Shown here one piece after another: positions 10,130 through 20,180 of a stretch of 64,000 bases of DNA. The notes below the pieces were generated by a model. The model worked only from the letters and a program-made list of their open reading frames with translations. It did not search any database and was not told the DNA's origin. The translations under genes and the position numbers were made by a program. The stretch lies in the NCBI RefSeq assembly GCF_034314045.1, contig NZ_JAVIWL010000001.1, positions 2,542,001 through 2,606,000 on the forward strand, given 5' to 3'. This DNA is from Glaciimonas sp. CA11.2. GTDB lineage: Bacteria > Pseudomonadota > Gammaproteobacteria > Burkholderiales > Burkholderiaceae_D. Numbering within the stretch: the stretch's first letter is position 1; the number at the start of each line of letters is the position of its first letter.

Positions 10130-11029
10130 GTGTTTAAGAAAATTGCTATTTTTGGGGCCGGCCTGATTGGCGGCTCATTTGGATTGGCGCTCAAGCAAGC
10201 GGGCATGGTCCAGCAAATTGTGGGTGCGGGACGGAGTCTCGCCTCATTGCAACGTGCGCTAGAGCTCGGCATTATTGACGCCATCGCAACGTCGGTGGCG
10301 GATGCCGTTGCGGACGCCGATCTGGTATTGATTGCGGCACCTGTCGCTCAAACCGGAGCGATCCTTGCCAGTATTCAGCCTCACTTGCAAATCGGCACTA
10401 TCGTCACCGATGCGGGTAGTACCAAAGGCGATGTCGAAGCATCGGCACGCTTGGCTCTGGGTGTAAAAATCGGGCAGTTTGTGCCCGGTCATCCTATCGC
10501 AGGACGAGAGAGTAACGGTCCGGGCGCTGCCATTGCAAGTTTGTACGTGGGTAAAAAAGTCGTACTGACGCCGTTGCCGGAAAATAGCGAAGCAGATATC
10601 CAGCGCGTTGCTAATGCGTGGAAGCAATGCGGTGCCCATATTCACCGTCTTTCCAGCGCTCAGCACGATGTGGTATTTGCGTCGGTGAGTCATTTGCCGC
10701 ATGTGTTGGCGTATGCGCTGGTCGATGATATTGCCAGTAAGCCGCACGCTGATGTGTTGTTTCAATATGCAGCCAGCGGCTTCCGGGACTTTACACGTAT
10801 CGCCGGATCATCGCCGGAAATGTGGCGGGATATCTCACTGGCAAATCAGGACGCATTGTTACAAGAGCTTGATGCTTATCAGATAAAGTTGTCGGAAGTA
10901 CGTGCTTTGCTGGCATCTCGCGACGGTGCGGGTCTTGAGGCTATTTATCAGAATGCGCAACAAGCGCGCCAACGTTGGATCAGCGCCATCGAAGCGGCGG
11001 AAAAACAGAACAAGGAAGGTGGAGATTAA
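10130..11029 (+). CDS. tyrA: Prephenate dehydrogenase
   Basis: The product (299 residues from a GTG start) oxidatively decarboxylates prephenate, or arogenate, for tyrosine synthesis. The GTG at 10130 is preferred because the protein then starts with the dinucleotide-binding strand, [20 protein letters not shown]; an upstream TTG at 10088 would add 14 atypical residues. Conserved [12 protein letters not shown] and [10 protein letters not shown] segments identify the family. It is a monofunctional TyrA without a mutase domain. The stop codon overlaps the aroA start (TAATG), indicating translational coupling. Confidence 0.92.
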   Translation: MFKKIAIFGAGLIGGSFGLALKQAGMVQQIVGAGRSLASLQRALELGIIDAIATSVADAVADADLVLIAAPVAQTGAILASIQPHLQIGTIVTDAGSTKGDVEASARLALGVKIGQFVPGHPIAGRESNGPGAAIASLYVGKKVVLTPLPENSEADIQRVANAWKQCGAHIHRLSSAQHDVVFASVSHLPHVLAYALVDDIASKPHADVLFQYAASGFRDFTRIAGSSPEMWRDISLANQDALLQELDAYQIKLSEVRALLASRDGAGLEAIYQNAQQARQRWISAIEAAEKQNKEGGD

Positions 11030-12381
11030 TGCAGAACCAGCAGACAAAACAGACCAAAAAGCACTATGCGAAATATATCGACTTACATCCGGTCGTGAAA
11101 TGTCAGGGCACGGTGAAATTACCCGGCTCTAAAAGTATTTCCAATCGCACGCTATTGTTGGCCGCGCTGGCACATGGCACGACAGAAATTCACGATCTGC
11201 TGGCCTCTGATGACACGCTTGTCATGCTGATGGCGTTGAAGCAATTGGGAGTCGACTGGGAGCAAGCGGAGGGGTCGCAAAACTACACCATTCACGGCTG
11301 TGCCGGACGTTTTCCGATCCATCATGCAGACTTGTTCATGGGCAACGCGGGTACCGCGATTCGGCCATTGACGGCCGCTTTGGCAGCGATGGGTGGCGAC
11401 TATACGTTGCACGGCGTATCGAGAATGCATGAGCGACCAATCGGCGATCTGGTCGATGCGTTAAATGCTATCGGTACCCGGATCGATTACACAGGCGTTC
11501 CGGGTTATCCGCCATTGCACATCCATCGCGGTCAGTTACATGCGCAACGGATGTCGGTGCGCGGCAATGTGTCGAGCCAGTTTTTGACCGCTTTGCTGAT
11601 GGCTGCACCGTTAATGGCGCAAGATCATGCGGTAACGATTGATGTCATCGGTGAATTGATTTCTAAGCCATACATTGAGATCACATTAAATCTGATGCAA
11701 CGGTTTGGCATTTTAGTTGAGCGTGAAGGCTGGCAGTCGTTTTTCATTGCAGCCGGTCAACAATATCAAAGCCCCGCCACGATTCATGTCGAAGGCGACG
11801 CCTCATCGGCATCCTATTTTCTGGCCGCTGGCGCTATTACGGGTGGTCCGTTGAGAGTGGAGGGGGTCGGCAATAATAGTATTCAGGGCGATGTCCGTTT
11901 TGTTGAGACCTTGCAACAAATGGGGGCCAATATTACGATGGGCGATAATTGGATCGAAGTGTCATCCAACGGTGGCTTGAAGGCTATCGATGCCGATTTT
12001 AATCATATCCCGGATGCGGCCATGACGATTGCGATCGCTGCCCTATACGCGGACGGTCCCAGTACTTTGCGCAATATTGCCAGTTGGCGGGTCAAGGAAA
12101 CTGATCGCCTGAGTGCCATGGCAACGGAATTGCGCAAGTTGGGTGCGACCATCGAAGAGGGCGAAGATTATCTGCGGGTTACGCCGCCGACGACTATGCA
12201 ACCGGCCACGATCGATACATATGATGATCATCGTATGGCGATGTGTTTTTCACTTGCCTCCCTTGATGGGGCAGCGCTGCGTGGTACGACGGTACGGATT
12301 AACGATCCAAAATGTGTGGCAAAAACATTTCCGGATTATTTTGAGGTCTTTGCCAAGCTCGCTGAGCAAAAGTTACTGTAA
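11029..12381 (+). CDS. aroA: 3-phosphoshikimate 1-carboxyvinyltransferase (EPSP synthase)
   Basis: The 450-residue enzyme joins PEP and shikimate-3-phosphate in the sixth step of the shikimate pathway. The ATG at 11029 overlaps the tyrA stop by one base and is preceded by a strong AAGGAAGGTGGAG. The open frame extends upstream to 10975 but would overlap tyrA for no reason. Signature motifs are [10 protein letters not shown] (residues 31-40), [17 protein letters not shown] and the C-terminal [12 protein letters not shown]. In Burkholderiales, tyrA or aroA is usually followed directly by cmk and rpsA; here a helicase gene intervenes. A separate TyrA is present, so there is no TyrA-AroA fusion. 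Confidence 0.96.
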   Translation: MQNQQTKQTKKHYAKYIDLHPVVKCQGTVKLPGSKSISNRTLLLAALAHGTTEIHDLLASDDTLVMLMALKQLGVDWEQAEGSQNYTIHGCAGRFPIHHADLFMGNAGTAIRPLTAALAAMGGDYTLHGVSRMHERPIGDLVDALNAIGTRIDYTGVPGYPPLHIHRGQLHAQRMSVRGNVSSQFLTALLMAAPLMAQDHAVTIDVIGELISKPYIEITLNLMQRFGILVEREGWQSFFIAAGQQYQSPATIHVEGDASSASYFLAAGAITGGPLRVEGVGNNSIQGDVRFVETLQQMGANITMGDNWIEVSSNGGLKAIDADFNHIPDAAMTIAIAALYADGPSTLRNIASWRVKETDRLSAMATELRKLGATIEEGEDYLRVTPPTTMQPATIDTYDDHRMAMCFSLASLDGAALRGTTVRINDPKCVAKTFPDYFEVFAKLAEQKLL

Positions 12382-12387
12382 GGCGAC

Positions 12388-15300
12388 ATGCTGACTATTC
12401 CTTTTGCTATCGAAGATATCGCCAGATCGGTCTCGGACGCGACCATCGCACGTGCTCAGGAATACGTCCAGCAGCAACGCGTGATGGTCCTAGATGACGA
12501 CGGCCGGAATGGCCTGACGAGTCGCGTGCGAGGAAGTCGGAGCAATACATACGATCAAAAAATCACACTCGCTGACAACGGCGGAAGGCTCAATGTCGAG
12601 GGTATTTGCTCTTGCCCCATAGGTTATAACTGCAAACACGTTGCAGCGGTGTTGATCGAGTATTTGGAACGTGCCAAGCCGTCGACTAACGTAGCGTTAA
12701 ATCACGCCAACAGTCAGCCAATTACCGGCGCGCAACTGCCGCGCGTGATCGGTAACTGGTTGCAAAGGGTAGAGGAAGAGTTGGTTGTCAAGCCGATGGC
12801 GATCTCAATGCATCGCGCGGCAGTATCATCCGATTATCAAATTGTTTTTGCACTCGTGCCGACACAAAATGGCAAGCAGGTTCTGCTCTATCTATGCAAA
12901 GCAAGGCTGCGAAAAGATGGACGCTTCAGTGCGATCAAACCGCTTGGCGATAACTATAATTTCTACAATGCAATCCGTGATTTTTTGCCTGAGATTGATC
13001 ACGATACGGTGAGTTTATTTATCGCGCTGGTCAGCCGAAAAAATCAAGGTACGCCGTACTATCAATCTCAAGTTCAGCAAAACAACTGTGAGCTAACCGG
13101 AAAACTGGGCGCGCAATTATTGCGGTTATTATTAGAACAGAAGAGTTTGATGTGGGCCAATTCGTCTACCGACTTAAGTAAAGGACAGGCGCATTTTCTA
13201 TCATTGTCAGAGGCGCGCGATGCGACTCTGCAATGGAGTGAGCAGCGCCAGCAAGAGTCCCTGGATGAGCCGCGTGAAGCGCCTCATACAAAATGGGCAC
13301 GACCTCTCGGTCAATCGACTAAGACAGCAATCGAGGTGCCGCGAGAGGTGTTTAAACTGGTTTGGCAATTTGTGTCAAATGGATCGGATAGCACGGATTC
13401 CACCGCTGAACATGGCGAGACAATTGACTACGTTTTACCGACCGCACCGCCTTGGTACATCGATAATCTTTCTTGCGGCGAACTGAGGTTACCTTCGGCC
13501 TTTCATCATATTGCGCAAGAGGATTTGATTAATGTGGTCGCGCAAGCACCGCTGATTGACGCCGGCAACAAGCGGCAAGTCGCACAATTATTACTCAGCC
13601 AGGGTATCAGTGATGTGATCCCGATGCCGGTCGATATTCCTTTTTCTGTGCTGGAGGCAATAACGCCGCAGCCGATATTGGTATTGGACAGCGTGTCTGA
13701 CGATAACGGGGTGATACACGATTTTGCGCAACTATTTTTTTCCTACGATGGCGCGATTGTCACGACGGAATTTAGTCCCATATTTCAGCGCAATAGTCCA
13801 AAGGGCGTTGAAAAGATTTTGCGTAATCAGAGTCTGGAAAATGCAGCTATTCAAACATTACTGGATGTGAAGCTGCGTGAGGTCAGTGACGATAATCATT
13901 TTCTTATGCGCCGTAATCCTCCTTTCGTGATGCAAAGCGAAGCAGCATGGCTACACTTTGCTAAACAAGATTTGCCTGCGTTAATTGCGGCTGGCTGGAA
14001 GATAGATAAATCACCTGACTATCGTTTTGATGTCGCTGAAATTGAGGATTGGTACGCTGATATCAATGATGCGAATCATCGGGAAACACGAGAAGATGAT
14101 GGGCAAGATGGTGATATGCAAGGCAGTCACACGCCCGAAGTGGATGCCGATCCGGCTGGCAATCCATGGTTTGATCTGGCGTTGGGCATAGTCGTCAAGG
14201 GAGAGCGTGTTTCTCTGTTGCCACTGTTAATTGATTTGATCCGGCAAGCGCCGGATGACTTTAATCAGCGCGCTTTGGCGCAACGCCCTGATGATGAAGA
14301 GTTTTTGATGCAACTGGAAAGCGGACTACGCGTAGCGTTACCGTGGGGTCGCATCAAACCTATTTTGAGTACTTTAGGTGAGTTGTATTTTACCGATAGA
14401 GTAGGCGATTCTGTCCGTCTTTCAGTGCTCGATGCAGCACGTCTGGCGGATTTGGAAGGTCATGCCGAGTTACGCTGGATGGGTGGAGATCGTTTGCGTC
14501 AGGTCGGCAAAAAACTCAACAGTTTTGGCGGCGTTCAGCAAGTGGCGGTGCCGGATGGTTTACAGGCGACCTTGCGCGATTACCAGCGCGAAGGTTTGTC
14601 CTGGATGCAGTTTCTGCGCGAATATGATTTTGCGGGTATTTTGGCTGACGATATGGGCTTGGGCAAAACCATTCAGACACTTGCACATATTTTGATCGAA
14701 AAAAATGCGGGTCGATTGACATCGCCTGCGCTAGTTGTCGCGCCCACCAGTCTGATGTCGAATTGGCAGGAAGAGGCAGAACGCTTTGCGCCAGGATTGA
14801 AAGTCCTGGTATTGCAGGGAAAACAGCGGCTGGCCTATTTCGATCAAATCAATGACGTCGATATCGTGCTGACTACTTATGCACTGTTGCCGCGCGACGA
14901 AGAGCGTTTACGTGCATATCAGTATCATTTGTTGATTTTGGACGAGGCGCATTATATAAAAAATCCGCGTTCGAAAGCGGCACAAAGTTTAAGTCTGTTG
15001 AAAGCACGGCATCGGCTATGCTTGACTGGAACGCCACTTGAAAATCACTTAGGTGAACTGTGGTCGCAGTTCCATTTCTTGTTGCCGGGTTTGTTGGGAT
15101 CAGAAAAAGACTTCAATCGAGATTTCCGTACGCCGATAGAAAAATACGCTGACGATAGTCGAAGAGCGCTGCTGGTACGACGAATCAAGCCATTTTTGTT
15201 GCGCCGAACCAAGGATGCCGTGGCGAGCGAATTGCCGCCCAAAACGGAAATGGTGCGGCATGTCGAACTCTCCGGTCCGCAACGTGATCTATACGAGACG

Positions 15301-15984
15301 GTGCGGCTGGCGATGGATAAAAAAGTCCGTGCAGCAATTGAGAGCAAAGGCGTGGCCGGCAGTCACATCATTATTTTGGAGGCATTGCTTAAACTGCGGC
15401 AGGCATGCTGCGATCCACGGTTGGTAAAGACGTCGACCGACGAAAGTGCCCGATCAACGCATGTTCCTTCCGCTAAGTTGTTAGAGTTAATGGAGATGGT
15501 GGACGAGTTGCGTCAGGAGGATCGGCGAATTTTGATCTTCTCTCAATTTACCAGCATGCTGGCACTGATCGCTGAAGCGCTGACCGCCGCAAACGTTAGC
15601 TACGCATTACTTACAGGCGAGACAAAAGATCGTGGCGCTGTAGTGCGGTCCTTCCAAGACGGTGACGTGCCGGTTTTTCTGATTAGTCTGAAGGCCGGTG
15701 GCGTGGGTTTGAATTTAACCGCAGCCGATACAGTTATCCATTACGATCCATGGTGGAATCCGGCGGCTGAACTGCAAGCAACCGACCGCGCCTGGCGAAT
15801 TGGCCAGGATAAACCGGTATTTGTATACAAGCTCATTGCTAAAGGCACGGTAGAAGAAAAAATTCAGGCCTTACAAGGCAAGAAAGCAGCGTTGGCTGAA
15901 GCCATCCTTGGCACCACCGGTGAAGCGCTAAATGTGAAACTGACAGCGGAAGATTTGCAAGCCATCTTTGAGCCGTTGGTTTGA
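12388..15984 (+). CDS. SWIM zinc-finger SNF2-family helicase
   Basis: The 1198-residue protein combines an N-terminal SWIM zinc finger (Cys74-x-Cys76 ... Cys82-x-His84 in CSCPIGYNCKH), a long middle region with no motif I recognise, and a C-terminal Snf2/Rad54-type ATPase. Walker A is DDMGLGKT at residues 754-761 and the DEAH box is at 852-855. The LTGTPLENHLGELWS motif and the C-terminal helicase block (GGVGLNLTAADTVIHYDPWWNP, then DRAWRIGQ) are complete. Such proteins (HepA/RapA-like, COG0553) are dsDNA translocases, often linked to transcription or repair; the exact role is unknown. The start lies 6 bp after aroA with a TAAGG box inside the aroA end, so it is probably cotranscribed. Confidence 0.9.
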   Translation: MLTIPFAIEDIARSVSDATIARAQEYVQQQRVMVLDDDGRNGLTSRVRGSRSNTYDQKITLADNGGRLNVEGICSCPIGYNCKHVAAVLIEYLERAKPSTNVALNHANSQPITGAQLPRVIGNWLQRVEEELVVKPMAISMHRAAVSSDYQIVFALVPTQNGKQVLLYLCKARLRKDGRFSAIKPLGDNYNFYNAIRDFLPEIDHDTVSLFIALVSRKNQGTPYYQSQVQQNNCELTGKLGAQLLRLLLEQKSLMWANSSTDLSKGQAHFLSLSEARDATLQWSEQRQQESLDEPREAPHTKWARPLGQSTKTAIEVPREVFKLVWQFVSNGSDSTDSTAEHGETIDYVLPTAPPWYIDNLSCGELRLPSAFHHIAQEDLINVVAQAPLIDAGNKRQVAQLLLSQGISDVIPMPVDIPFSVLEAITPQPILVLDSVSDDNGVIHDFAQLFFSYDGAIVTTEFSPIFQRNSPKGVEKILRNQSLENAAIQTLLDVKLREVSDDNHFLMRRNPPFVMQSEAAWLHFAKQDLPALIAAGWKIDKSPDYRFDVAEIEDWYADINDANHRETREDDGQDGDMQGSHTPEVDADPAGNPWFDLALGIVVKGERVSLLPLLIDLIRQAPDDFNQRALAQRPDDEEFLMQLESGLRVALPWGRIKPILSTLGELYFTDRVGDSVRLSVLDAARLADLEGHAELRWMGGDRLRQVGKKLNSFGGVQQVAVPDGLQATLRDYQREGLSWMQFLREYDFAGILADDMGLGKTIQTLAHILIEKNAGRLTSPALVVAPTSLMSNWQEEAERFAPGLKVLVLQGKQRLAYFDQINDVDIVLTTYALLPRDEERLRAYQYHLLILDEAHYIKNPRSKAAQSLSLLKARHRLCLTGTPLENHLGELWSQFHFLLPGLLGSEKDFNRDFRTPIEKYADDSRRALLVRRIKPFLLRRTKDAVASELPPKTEMVRHVELSGPQRDLYETVRLAMDKKVRAAIESKGVAGSHIIILEALLKLRQACCDPRLVKTSTDESARSTHVPSAKLLELMEMVDELRQEDRRILIFSQFTSMLALIAEALTAANVSYALLTGETKDRGAVVRSFQDGDVPVFLISLKAGGVGLNLTAADTVIHYDPWWNPAAELQATDRAWRIGQDKPVFVYKLIAKGTVEEKIQALQGKKAALAEAILGTTGEALNVKLTAEDLQAIFEPLV

Positions 15985-16151
15985 ACTACGGTTGCGACAG
16001 TGGCGATTGCGCTGGTTTTTGTTTACGCGATATTTTTCGATAGGATTCCCTAATAACGTTGCATGCGCGACAATCTGATGTTGTACGTCGTTTTTTATAT
16101 TAAGAGCTACGACAACCCCCATTTTCCTATTTATTAACAATTTGACTCTTC

Positions 16152-16832
16152 ATGCCTAATTCTCAGACACCCGTCATTACTATTGACGGACCAACCGCTT
16201 CAGGAAAAGGGACGGTGGCACAAAAAGTAGCACAGCGCCTGGGCTTTCATTACCTTGACTCAGGTGCGTTGTATCGCCTCACCGCGCTGTCAGCGATACG
16301 CCGAAATACGGCCCTTAATGACGAGCATGCGCTTGCAAAGGTAGCTGAGCATTTGAACTGCCAATTCGATGGCGCGCACATATTTTTATCTAAAGAAGAT
16401 GTTACTGAGGCCATTCGAGTAGAAAAAGTTGGTAACACTGCATCAAAAATCGCTGCGTTGATGCCAGTCAGGCAAGCCCTTTACGGATTACAACTGGGCT
16501 TCCACAAGGCACCAGGCCTGGTCGCGGACGGTCGGGACATGGGATCGGTGATTTTTCCGCATGCTGTGCTGAAGGTATTTCTGACAGCGAGTGTTGCAGC
16601 CAGAGCGCAAAGACGTTACAAGCAATTGATTGACAAGGGAATTTCTGCTAATATGCAAGACCTCACAAATGATTTGAGTGAGCGTGATGACCGTGATACC
16701 CATCGCAGTTCTGCGCCACTTAAAGCTGCTGAAGGGGCATTTCTTCTGGATACTTCGGAACTCACCGCGGAACAAGCGGTTGAGCAAGTACTTGGTTGGT
16801 ATGCGTCAGTGAAGCCAGTCATCAAGCTGTAA
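16152..16832 (+). CDS. cmk: Cytidylate kinase
   Basis: The 226-residue nucleoside monophosphate kinase phosphorylates CMP and dCMP. The P-loop is GPTASGKGT at residues 13-21 and is followed by [10 protein letters not shown]. The [15 protein letters not shown] block and the RDxxDxxRxxAPL motif ([14 protein letters not shown]) are typical. Length is normal. It lies 167 bp after the helicase and 424 bp before rpsA, the common cmk-rpsA-ihfB order. Confidence 0.96.
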   Translation: MPNSQTPVITIDGPTASGKGTVAQKVAQRLGFHYLDSGALYRLTALSAIRRNTALNDEHALAKVAEHLNCQFDGAHIFLSKEDVTEAIRVEKVGNTASKIAALMPVRQALYGLQLGFHKAPGLVADGRDMGSVIFPHAVLKVFLTASVAARAQRRYKQLIDKGISANMQDLTNDLSERDDRDTHRSSAPLKAAEGAFLLDTSELTAEQAVEQVLGWYASVKPVIKL

Positions 16833-17256
16833 TGTGTTGCTGGTTGTGTGGCTGAGCGGATGGTGCGGCAATATGTTGGTTGCCTTGCACGCATTACTTA
16901 AGGATTATTTAAGAATTACGTCAGCATCAACCGCAATCGCTTTTGATTTTTATCGCGATGCCTTGGCAATATTGCAATATCTGATGAGTAAAGCGTCAAA
17001 AAACATTAAAAGTAGCGCCTGTTAAATAAACATTCGACACATGTCGAACGCTATTTAAACCGGTGGCATCACAATATTTGTTCAGTAGATGTTGTTTAAT
17101 TCGTTGTACCTAGCTGTTCGATCCGTCGCAAAGTTGGATCGGACATTTAAAAACCTAACCCTTTATTGATCGTATTCTGGTTGTTGTGCTTATCTAAGAG
17201 TTTATTATTTAGGTCGTTTGAATGCGTCGCAATACTGGCAAAACTAGTCAAATCCT
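16833..17256 (+). promoter_or_regulatory. rpsA leader region with two inverted repeats
   Basis: The 424-bp cmk-rpsA gap holds TTCGACA-CA-TGTCGAA at 17033-17048 (7-bp arms, 2-nt centre). It also holds a hairpin at 17116-17144 (GTTCGATCC with GGATCGGAC, one G-U pair, 11-nt loop). In E. coli the rpsA 5' leader is folded and is the target of S1 autoregulation; a similar role here is an inference. A 63-codon open frame near 16834 has no ribosome binding site and is not called. Confidence 0.45.
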
Positions 17257-18972
17257 ATGTCAATCACTGTTCTGTCCTCTACCTCTGGCGAAGCGAGTGC
17301 TTTCGCCGCACTATTTGAAGAATCGCTGTCACGTCAAGACATGCGTTCTGGTGAAGTGATTTCTGCTGAAGTCGTTCGTCTTGATCATAACTTCGTTATT
17401 GTCAACGCCGGCCTGAAGTCAGAAGCGTTCATTCCAATTGAAGAATTTAAAAATGACCTCGGCGAACTCGAAGTAAACGTTGGTGATTTCATCTCCGTTG
17501 CTATTGAATCGCTGGAAAACGGTTTCGGCGACACAATCCTGTCGCGTGACAAAGCTAAACGTCTGGCATCTTGGCTCTCGCTTGAAAAAGCGATGGAGTC
17601 TGGCGAGATCGTCACTGGTACTGTCAATGGTAAGGTTAAGGGCGGTCTGACTGTTCTGACAAACGGCATTCGTGCTTTCTTGCCGGGCTCGCTGGTCGAT
17701 ACGCGTCCTGTTAAAGACACGACGCCTTTCGAAGGCAAGACCATGGAATTCAAGGTCATCAAGCTAGATCGTAAGCGTAATAACGTTGTGTTGTCACGTC
17801 GCGCTGTAATCGAAGCATCGATGGGCGAAGAGCGTCAAAAACTGATGGAAACGCTGAAAGAAGGCACCATCGTTAATGGCGTAGTCAAAAATATCACTGA
17901 CTATGGCGCATTCGTGGATCTGGGCGGTATCGATGGTCTGTTGCATATCACTGATTTGGCATGGCGTCGTGTGCGTCACCCATCAGAAGTGTTGACAGTC
18001 GGTCAAGAGATCACTGCTAAGGTTCTGAAATACGATCAAGAGAAAAACCGTGTCTCGTTGGGCGTCAAGCAATTGGGCGACGATCCTTGGACCGGTTTGT
18101 CACGTCGTTATCCACAACACACACGTCTGTTCGGTAAAGTCACTAACCTGACTGACTATGGCGCATTCGTTGAAGTCGAGCAAGGTATCGAAGGTCTGGT
18201 TCACGTTTCAGAAATGGACTGGACTAACAAGAACGTGGCACCAAACAAAGTCGTTCAATTGGGCGATGAAGTTGAAGTCATGGTTCTGGAAATCGACGAA
18301 GACCGTCGTCGTATCAGCCTGGGTATGAAGCAATGTAAAGCTAACCCTTGGGACGATTTTGCGATCACCCACAAGAAGGGCGATAAAGTCCGTGGCGCGA
18401 TCAAATCGATCACTGACTTCGGCGTGTTCATCGGCCTGGCCGGTAACATCGATGGCTTGGTTCACCTGTCGGATCTGTCATGGACAGAAACTGGCGAAGA
18501 AGCAGTCCGTCGCTTTAAAAAGGGTGACGAGCTGGAAGCCATCGTATTGGCTATCGACGTTGAGCGCGAGCGTGTTTCTCTGGGCGTCAAGCAATTGGAA
18601 GGCGATCCATTCAACAACTTCGCAGCAATGAACGACAAGGGTTCACTGGTAACTGGTACGGTTAAGTCGGTTGAGCCTAAAGGTGCTGTGATTCAATTGT
18701 CTGAAGAAGTTGAAGGCTACTTGCGCGCTTCCGAAATCTCCCGCGATCGCGTGGAAGATGCCGGTACTCACCTGAAAGTTGGCGATGTGTTGGAGACAAT
18801 GGTCATCAACGTTGATCGTAAAGCACGTGGTATTCAGCTTTCGATCAAAGCAAAAGACAATGTTGAAACACAAGAAGCAATGCAGAAGATGTCTACTACA
18901 GACTCTAACGCTGCTTCCGGTACAACAAGTCTGGGTGCGTTGTTGAAAGCTAAATTCGACAACAAGAACTAA
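17257..18972 (+). CDS. rpsA: 30S ribosomal protein S1
   Basis: The 571-residue protein contains six S1 (OB-fold) RNA-binding domains. Repeats are recognisable from segments such as [41 protein letters not shown] and [21 protein letters not shown], each followed by [18 protein letters not shown] or LVHLSDLSW. The first two domains bind the ribosome and the later ones bind mRNA during initiation. It has the normal full length for Proteobacteria. The C-terminal tail ([14 protein letters not shown]) is conserved in betaproteobacteria. ihfB begins 23 bp downstream. Confidence 0.98.
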   Translation: MSITVLSSTSGEASAFAALFEESLSRQDMRSGEVISAEVVRLDHNFVIVNAGLKSEAFIPIEEFKNDLGELEVNVGDFISVAIESLENGFGDTILSRDKAKRLASWLSLEKAMESGEIVTGTVNGKVKGGLTVLTNGIRAFLPGSLVDTRPVKDTTPFEGKTMEFKVIKLDRKRNNVVLSRRAVIEASMGEERQKLMETLKEGTIVNGVVKNITDYGAFVDLGGIDGLLHITDLAWRRVRHPSEVLTVGQEITAKVLKYDQEKNRVSLGVKQLGDDPWTGLSRRYPQHTRLFGKVTNLTDYGAFVEVEQGIEGLVHVSEMDWTNKNVAPNKVVQLGDEVEVMVLEIDEDRRRISLGMKQCKANPWDDFAITHKKGDKVRGAIKSITDFGVFIGLAGNIDGLVHLSDLSWTETGEEAVRRFKKGDELEAIVLAIDVERERVSLGVKQLEGDPFNNFAAMNDKGSLVTGTVKSVEPKGAVIQLSEEVEGYLRASEISRDRVEDAGTHLKVGDVLETMVINVDRKARGIQLSIKAKDNVETQEAMQKMSTTDSNAASGTTSLGALLKAKFDNKN

Positions 18973-18995
18973 GAAATAGTTAAGCGAGCACGCTA

Positions 18996-19301
18996 ATGAC
19001 AAAGTCGGAGCTGATTGCCCGCTTGGCCGAGCGTTATCCGCAGCTGGTTGCTAAGGATGCGGATTACGCGGTCAAAACGATACTTGATGCAATGGGCGAT
19101 GCTTTATCGACAGGTCAGCGCATTGAGATTCGTGGTTTTGGCAGTTTTGCGCTAAACCGCAGACCGCCGCGGATTGGTCGCAACCCGAAATCAGGGGACA
19201 AGGTAATGGTGCCGGAAAAGCGGGTGCCACACTTCAAGCCTGGTAAAGAGTTGCGTGAACGAGTCGATGCTATGGTCGGGCAACCAATCAAAGAAGACTA
19301 A
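18996..19301 (+). CDS. ihfB: Integration host factor subunit beta
   Basis: The 101-residue HU/IHF-family DNA-bending protein pairs with IhfA. The helical N-terminus ([17 protein letters not shown]) and the beta-arm signature ([18 protein letters not shown], then [10 protein letters not shown]) are complete. Location after rpsA is the standard place for ihfB and separates it from ihfA (after pheT) and from hup genes. A strong terminator follows. Confidence 0.97.
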   Translation: MTKSELIARLAERYPQLVAKDADYAVKTILDAMGDALSTGQRIEIRGFGSFALNRRPPRIGRNPKSGDKVMVPEKRVPHFKPGKELRERVDAMVGQPIKED

Positions 19302-19316
19302 GTTGTGCGTACGAAA

Positions 19317-19349
19317 TAAAAACGGCATCTTCGGATGCCGTTTTTTTTC
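19317..19349 (+). terminator. Intrinsic terminator after ihfB
   Basis: A perfect 9-bp stem (AACGGCATC, 19321-19329, with GATGCCGTT, 19334-19342) closes a TTCG tetraloop and is followed by a run of eight T residues. It ends the cmk-rpsA-ihfB transcription unit. Confidence 0.93.
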
Positions 19350-19635
19350 ACGTACAATTTCAGTTATTTACGTAATTGTGTATGTGATCGTGTATTTGGC
19401 GTCATAACTGATCTATATAAATTAATCTATATTAATTGATTGATATAAATTGATTGGTATATACAGTTGAGTTACGTATGTTGGGAACATCAGAACACGC
19501 CGGAGGTGCTCTGATCGTTGTAAAGTTGTACATTGGGTTTATCGGAACAGGTATAAAAGCGATGAACGGGCAGCACGCCAGTTTGTCTGACGCAGAGGCA
19601 ATGCTGTCTTTACATCACCAATCAGGAACCGCATT
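19350..19635. promoter_or_regulatory. AT-rich region upstream of lapA
   Basis: Together with the ihfB terminator this makes a 334-bp gene-free gap. It contains a strongly AT-rich stretch (about 19405-19465) with near-repeats of TTAATTGATTGATATAAATTG. This is a plausible promoter or nucleoid-protein binding site for lapA. A 61-codon frame starting at 19454 is not supported. Confidence 0.4.
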
Positions 19636-19950
19636 ATGAAAATTATTTCCCGAGTTATTGCAATTTTATTATTCTTGGTTTTCTTTGGTTTCGCATTGAA
19701 GAATACACAGGAAGTGACACTCGAATTCCTCCTAAATTACCAAATCCGTGGTCCACTAGTTTTAATCCTCTTAGGCTTCTTCGGTTCTGGTGCAATTCTA
19801 GGTGTATTGGCAATGGCGCCAGCTGTGTTCCGCCACCGTCGCAGCGCCTCCAAATCCCAAAAAGCACTTGCATCGATGCAGCGGGAGCGTGAAGCCCAGC
19901 GGCTCGCGAGCGCCGAAGCACCGCCACCGGACAGTATCCGGAATAGTTAA
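19636..19950 (+). CDS. lapA: Lipopolysaccharide assembly protein LapA-like membrane protein
   Basis: The 104-residue protein (DUF1049) has two membrane segments (about residues 4-20 and 38-62) joined by the conserved FALKNTQEVTLEFL segment, and a basic cytoplasmic tail (RHRRSASKSQKALASMQRE). In E. coli LapA sits beside LapB and takes part in coupling lipopolysaccharide supply to need. The family and the lapA-lapB neighbourhood agree. A GGAACC box precedes the ATG. Confidence 0.85.
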   Translation: MKIISRVIAILLFLVFFGFALKNTQEVTLEFLLNYQIRGPLVLILLGFFGSGAILGVLAMAPAVFRHRRSASKSQKALASMQREREAQRLASAEAPPPDSIRNS

Positions 19951-20180
19951 TGCCGTGCAACATCGCATGTGGAATCGTCAGCTTCTATAAAAGGCTAGTG
20001 CGTATCATGTGCGATGTGCGAGTGCATTAATGTGTCAGCAAAACGGAGCGCAAAAGTCGAGAGTGTAAATAGTTAACAAACTTTCTATTGAACGAACTGG
20101 CGCCATAGTTCTCCCCCGAACTATTACCGATCTTTTAGCGATCTATTAATCGTCACACTATATGCAGATAATACGTCCGT

